10,335 nt of DNA, from contig NZ_PNHQ01000031.1 in assembly GCF_002871935.1 (NCBI RefSeq), forward strand, positions 1 to 10,335. The letters are read 5' to 3'. Source of the stretch: Aerococcus viridans (lineage in GTDB: Bacteria; Bacillota; Bacilli; Lactobacillales; Aerococcaceae). A program made the translations under genes and the position numbers. Of the stretch, positions 7,198 to 10,335 are shown piece by piece. The stretch's first letter is position 1, and each line of letters opens with the position of its first letter. Under the pieces are notes generated by a model. It was not told the DNA's origin and ran no database searches. It worked only from the letters and a program-made list of their open reading frames with translations.

Positions 7198-8259
7198 TTA
7201 AATTGGTTTTGAATCAATCTCGCTCCTAAACTCTTTTAAGTATCTTAAAGCAATCTTTAGAAGCCCCATCAAGGGAACACCTATTATCATACCCAAAATT
7301 CCCAGCATATTCCCAAAAAATAATACCGAAAACATTACAAGAAGTGGGTGTAGCCCCACTGAATGGGACATGATTTGTGGAGACAGGAATGCAGACTCAA
7401 CTTGCTGGATGACTACAATCAGCATTGTAACCCAAAGTGCCATTATGGGACTTTCCATAAAAGCAAGTATAACTGGCAAAACCCCTCCAATCCATGGACC
7501 AAAGTAGGGTATTATATTTGTAATCCCAGCAACTAGACCTATTGTCAGAGAATATGGCACTCCAATAATCCAACAGCCCATCCCCGTTAAAATACCTACA
7601 AATCCAGCCACTGTCAGCTGTCCTTTTATAAAGCCTCCCAACACCTTATCCACCTCTCCGCCCAGTTCTTTAGCCTTGGCCAGTCTTTTTACAGGTATTT
7701 CTCCAGTAATTGCCTTCATTATCCTATCTTTATCCTTAAGATAGTAAAATGTAATTATAGGAGTTATAATAATATCCAGAAAAGTCCCAGTATATGAGAC
7801 AAATCTATTGAAAACTCCTCTTAATGAATTTCTAAGAACCTCCCCAATATTCTTGATCTGTTCATCCAAATTTAAAAACTCCTGAACCCCTTCAGGAATG
7901 AAAGGTATCTGTCCTGACTGGAGCTCTCCCACAATTTTTTCAATAAACTTCAATATATTTGGAATTTCATCTATAAATACCCGCAAATCCCCTGTTAGTC
8001 TTGGTATTAAGGTAGCAAAAGCTATGCTGAACAAAAAAAACAAAAGAACAAAGACAATTAGGATTGCCCATATCCTATTGACTTTGTTTTTTTCCAGAAG
8101 TTTAACAGCAGGATTCAATAAATAAGCTAGAACTAGTGCATAAATAAATGGATTTATAATATTCCTAAGTGGATTGTATATGTATGCAATGATAACAATC
8201 CCAAGCAACACAAGCCCTATATCAAATAATTTCTTCTTTTCCGGCATGACAATTTTCAT
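7198..8259 (-). CDS. AI-2E family (PerM/TqsA-like) membrane transporter
   Basis: A 353-residue polytopic membrane protein with about eight hydrophobic spans: near residues 12-27, 33-50, 62-84, 155-172, 208-230, 235-250, 255-290 and 305-340. A soluble stretch lies between the third and fourth spans. The motifs GFIKGQLTVAGFVGI, IIPYFGPWIGG and LSPQIMSHSVGLHPLLV are hallmarks of the AI-2E/UPF0118 family. Some members export the AI-2 signal, others are linked to Na+/H+ exchange; substrate cannot be told here. The start follows GGAGG. Arginine is encoded mostly by AGA/AGG, while cysS uses mainly CGN codons, and the gene style is closer to Clostridia. It interrupts a restriction locus and was probably acquired horizontally, as part of the segment from about 7006 to about 8383. 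Confidence 0.88.
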   Translation of the reverse strand: MKIVMPEKKKLFDIGLVLLGIVIIAYIYNPLRNIINPFIYALVLAYLLNPAVKLLEKNKVNRIWAILIVFVLLFFLFSIAFATLIPRLTGDLRVFIDEIPNILKFIEKIVGELQSGQIPFIPEGVQEFLNLDEQIKNIGEVLRNSLRGVFNRFVSYTGTFLDIIITPIITFYYLKDKDRIMKAITGEIPVKRLAKAKELGGEVDKVLGGFIKGQLTVAGFVGILTGMGCWIIGVPYSLTIGLVAGITNIIPYFGPWIGGVLPVILAFMESPIMALWVTMLIVVIQQVESAFLSPQIMSHSVGLHPLLVMFSVLFFGNMLGILGMIIGVPLMGLLKIALRYLKEFRSEIDSKPI

Positions 8260-8309
8260 TTAATCCCTCCTCTTAAAATCAAGTATTACTCTTCAATGCT
8301 TTTGTTTAT

Positions 8310-9293
8310 TTATTCATTTAAAGTTCCTGAAACCCTTGATTTAATAACACAAACTGCACCCATCACTATTATGACACCTTCCCCGGTTGTATGCCAGACA
8401 TATCCTCCATGACGAATACCATCTTCACCCCAGCCTAAAGCAGCTCGTTCAACCGCTTGTAAAGCATAAACCTGATATGGACGCATAATCATGTGTCTTC
8501 GGTTTTCTTCATCTTGGGCTTCATCAATAATTAAATAGTCTCCAACTAACTGATGAGCCATTGGAATCATTAAAAAGTGTTCAATCACTTTCTGCCAGTC
8601 ATTGATTGGATTATTATCAGCATCTGCCCACTGAAAAACAAAACTTTTGTTAAAGTCATTAATAGATTTTGGTGCCGCAAAATAACGAGTGGCGACTTCC
8701 GACATAATAACCATCATTTGAGAGAATGCCATGAAATTATTGACAAATTCTCCATCTCGATAATAACGTTTAAACTGTCCAAAAGCTTCGTCTAAAGATT
8801 TATCTGTTCGCTTTTGTTCAATATTAATTAACGGCAAGCCATTAATTAATAAGACAACATCAAAGCGATTCCCATTTTCACTCTCCACTTCTCGAGCAAT
8901 TTGATAGCTCGAGTCACCCCCACGAACTTGAGATTTTTTAAAAATTGTTAACGTAATTTGTTGGCGAGTTATACCAGGATGATCATCTCGGTAAATTCCA
9001 TCAATTTTTCCAGTTGATCCTTCCATCGCTAAGAGTTTGGCTGCTTCAAAACTATTATCAATTTGTTTTACCTTTGCCATGACTTGTTCGAACTCTGCAT
9101 CACTTAAAGGAACTCCTTCTAATTGATCAACGTTCATTCGATTTAATTCATGACGCCAATTCTCAACTAAGTGATTGACCGTTACGCGTTGTTTATTCCC
9201 ATCTAAATGATCAGGTGCTTTCCATTTATATTTTTCTAATTCACGCACAAAGCGATCTTGAAATGCTTGTTCTGATGATGTTTTTTGTTGCAT
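8310..9293 (-). pseudogene. hsdR: Type I restriction enzyme R subunit, truncated at Walker A and fused to foreign sequence
   Basis: The 327-residue frame holds the N-terminal nuclease domain of HsdR, the DNA-translocating and cutting subunit of type I restriction enzymes (family length about 1000). PD-(D/E)xK residues are visible as D145 (RFDVVLL), E159 and K161 (INIEQKRTDKS); RPYQ at 271-274 is the Q-tip motif of the helicase domain. The match runs to GGYVWHTTG at residue 304, where the Walker A GSGKT should follow. Instead 23 unrelated residues (EGVIIVMGAVCVIKSRV...) lead to a stop; the break lies near 8382. All motor motifs are lost, so restriction cannot work. The ATG at 9293 follows AAAGGAGGAAA, 15 bases after hsdS. 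The foreign tail is contiguous with the AI-2E gene downstream. Confidence 0.85.
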
Positions 9294-9308
9294 ACAATTT
9301 CCTCCTTT

Positions 9309-9695
9309 CTAAACAAACATATCGTTTAAATAAGCTTGTTTTAGTTTCTCTAGCTTTTCTAATTTACTCTTCTCTAATTTTTCTGCTTCATCTAATTCAT
9401 TAATAAATAATCCAATTTTCTTGATCTCTTGATTATCAATTTTATCCTCCATTTTATTGAATGGAACATTAATATCTAAATCTAAAACTACCGGACCACT
9501 AAACTTTACACCCCAATTAAATCCCCCAGTAGCTTTTCTTAAAGTTTCTACAAAAAATATATATTCTTCTTTCTCTAAATCGTTATTTATCAAAACCCTC
9601 ATGATATTTGAGGTAAAATAGTTTTCCTCTTGCAAGAATATAGCCTCAGGGTTATCTATTGAAAAACTAATGCTTGGCGTATTAAATATTTTCAT
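9309..9695 (-). pseudogene. hsdS: Type I restriction specificity subunit, C-terminal piece
   Basis: A 128-residue frame covering the rest of the second target-recognition domain and the C-terminal conserved coiled coil of HsdS. The NTPSISFSIDNPEAIF and YFTSNIMRVL segments are typical of the recognition fold. The tail (EAEKLEKSKLEKLEKLKQAY then LNDMFV) is the heptad helix, duplicated in style from the central helix in the upstream piece. The ATG at 9695 overlaps the stop of the upstream piece as ATGA, but it has no ribosome binding site and falls in the middle of the recognition domain, so this is a frame break, not a true gene start. About 20-30 residues between the GNRLPK and NTPSISF segments seem to be missing, which suggests an internal deletion. 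Confidence 0.75.
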
Positions 9696-10138
9696 CTTAA
9701 TGATGTTTTTGGTAATCTATTTCCACTTAAAACAGTTGAAAACACTTCTCTCATTTTAATCGTCTTCCAAGGTTCTGTAAATCCTTCAAATCGTCTCTTC
9801 GGATATTTTTCTCCTTCTTTTGGAAACATCTCCGAAAGATAAGCAGATTTAATATCTTTTAATTTATTTACTTTCGATTGTTGCAATTGAATCATTTCGT
9901 CAATTTTTTTAAAGAAAATACCTATTTTTTGCTGTTCATAAATATTCTCTGGAATTATTACATTCTTCTCTTCCATTCCTGATTTAGTTATGTGAACCAT
10001 TGTTGATCCAGTTACATTAGATAAAATTTGTTTCTTATCCTCTTCTAGTAATTGAAGTAAAAATATTTTATCTAGTTTTTTATTTAATTCTATTTTCCAG
10101 ATGTGATAATGATATATTACTTTTTCACCTTTCCAGAT
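9692..10138 (-). pseudogene. hsdS: Type I restriction specificity subunit, middle piece
   Basis: The frame is open from the IS256 remnant tip at 10140 to TGA at 9692. It starts within the first target-recognition domain (IWKGEKVIYHYHIWKIEL ...), continues through VTGSTMVHITKSGMEEKNV and PENIYEQQKIGIFFKKID, then the central coiled coil (IQLQQSKVNKLKDIKSAYL), the spacer KRRFEGFTEPW and the first residues of the second recognition domain (SGNRLPKTSLR). HsdS reads the DNA target for the methylase and restriction complex. An ATG at 10000 is internal, not a start. About the first 100 residues and any hsdM upstream are gone, removed where the IS256-family end begins. With hsdR it shows the order hsdS-hsdR. 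Confidence 0.75.
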
Positions 10139-10140
10139 AT

Positions 10141-10247
10141 GTCAAGTCCATAATCCTGTGTAAAATACTATACAATGTTTTACCGGTCTCTCATTGATCA
10201 AATTTAATATATTTTCTTGTAGAACTGAGCCATTCGTCATGAAGGTC
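10141..10247 (-). mobile_element. Truncated left end of a second IS256-family copy
   Basis: These 107 bases match 5683-5789 with only two differences (G to A in TGTAAAATRC, C to T in GATCAAAYTT). They comprise the terminal repeat and the last codons of the transposase (to about DLHDEW). The match stops at 10247, where an IS3-like end begins. The left tip abuts the hsdS remnant. Confidence 0.88.
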
Positions 10248-10335
10248 TGATATGCTCCCCCTAAAGTAGACACTTAATAAAATAAGTCTGCTTTAGAGGG
10301 GATTTTTTTATGAATAGAAAAGTATATTCTGCAGA
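10248..10335 (+). mobile_element. Left end of an IS3-family insertion sequence
   Basis: Starts TGATATGCTCCCCCTAAAG followed by TAGACA, the TG-starting, GCTCCC...AAAGTAGACA form of terminal repeat common in IS3-family (IS150-like) elements of Gram-positive bacteria. A gene start with ribosome binding site lies about 60 bases inside. It is inserted in, or joined to, the IS256-family remnant. The element leaves the window. Confidence 0.65.
10310..10335 (+). CDS. IS3-family transposase OrfA-like start (partial)
   Basis: An ATG at 10310 preceded by AGAGGGG begins MNRKVYSA and is cut by the window edge. The basic start with a KVYSA segment resembles the N-terminal helix-turn-helix protein (OrfA) of IS3-family elements. 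It is the only plus-strand gene in the window, and named mainly from its place behind an IS3-like end. Confidence 0.5.

Noticed and set aside
9692..9695. ATGA overlap as a genuine two-gene split hsdS
   Set aside because: The junction is inside a recognition domain, no ribosome binding site precedes the ATG, and expected residues are missing; a broken gene is simpler.
1..10335. CRISPR array, tRNA or rRNA genes, prophage genes or a new multi-gene defence system
   Set aside because: No regularly spaced repeats, no tRNA or rRNA sequence recognised, and the defence-type genes present are fragments of known families (TrlF, type I restriction).

Overview
The window looks like a low-GC Firmicute of the order Lactobacillales. 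The evidence is the minus-strand gene order cysS-mrnC-rlmB-yacP-sigH-rpmG-secE, which is the conserved Bacillus/Lactobacillales arrangement next to nusG, together with strong AGGAGG-type ribosome binding sites and AT-rich intergenic DNA. The genus cannot be fixed from the sequence; an Aerococcaceae-like lactic acid bacterium is a guess. All confident protein genes and gene remnants read on the minus strand.

Positions 1-148: what looks like the end of another insertion sequence (possibly ISL3 family) lies just after secE, where nusG would be expected. Positions 149-4754: the core block. cysS, mrnC, rlmB, yacP and sigH appear to form one transcription unit ending in a hairpin terminator at 673-701. 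A separate strong promoter at 602-630 drives rpmG and secE, which end at a second terminator at 149-180. These genes serve translation and RNA metabolism (Cys-tRNA synthesis, 23S rRNA maturation and methylation, ribosome-linked mRNA cleavage, ribosomal protein L33), protein export (SecE) and probably competence or stationary-phase regulation (SigH).

Positions 4755-10335: an accessory mosaic on the upstream side of cysS. In order of coordinate it holds: the C-terminal quarter or so of a TrlF-type anti-phage ATPase; a complete-length 1323-bp IS256-family element whose transposase carries an in-frame amber codon; an AI-2E/PerM-family membrane protein with foreign codon usage; a type I restriction subunit gene (hsdR) cut exactly at its Walker A motif; two out-of-frame pieces of hsdS; a 107-bp remnant of a second copy of the same IS256-family element; and the first bases of an IS3-family element inserted into that remnant.

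The accessory part is best read as a decayed defence island rearranged by insertion sequences. Both defence remnants (TrlF and hsdS) lose their 5' ends precisely at the same IS256 terminal repeat. No intact defence system remains, and I do not see a convincing new system. The most informative features are the recombination junctions.
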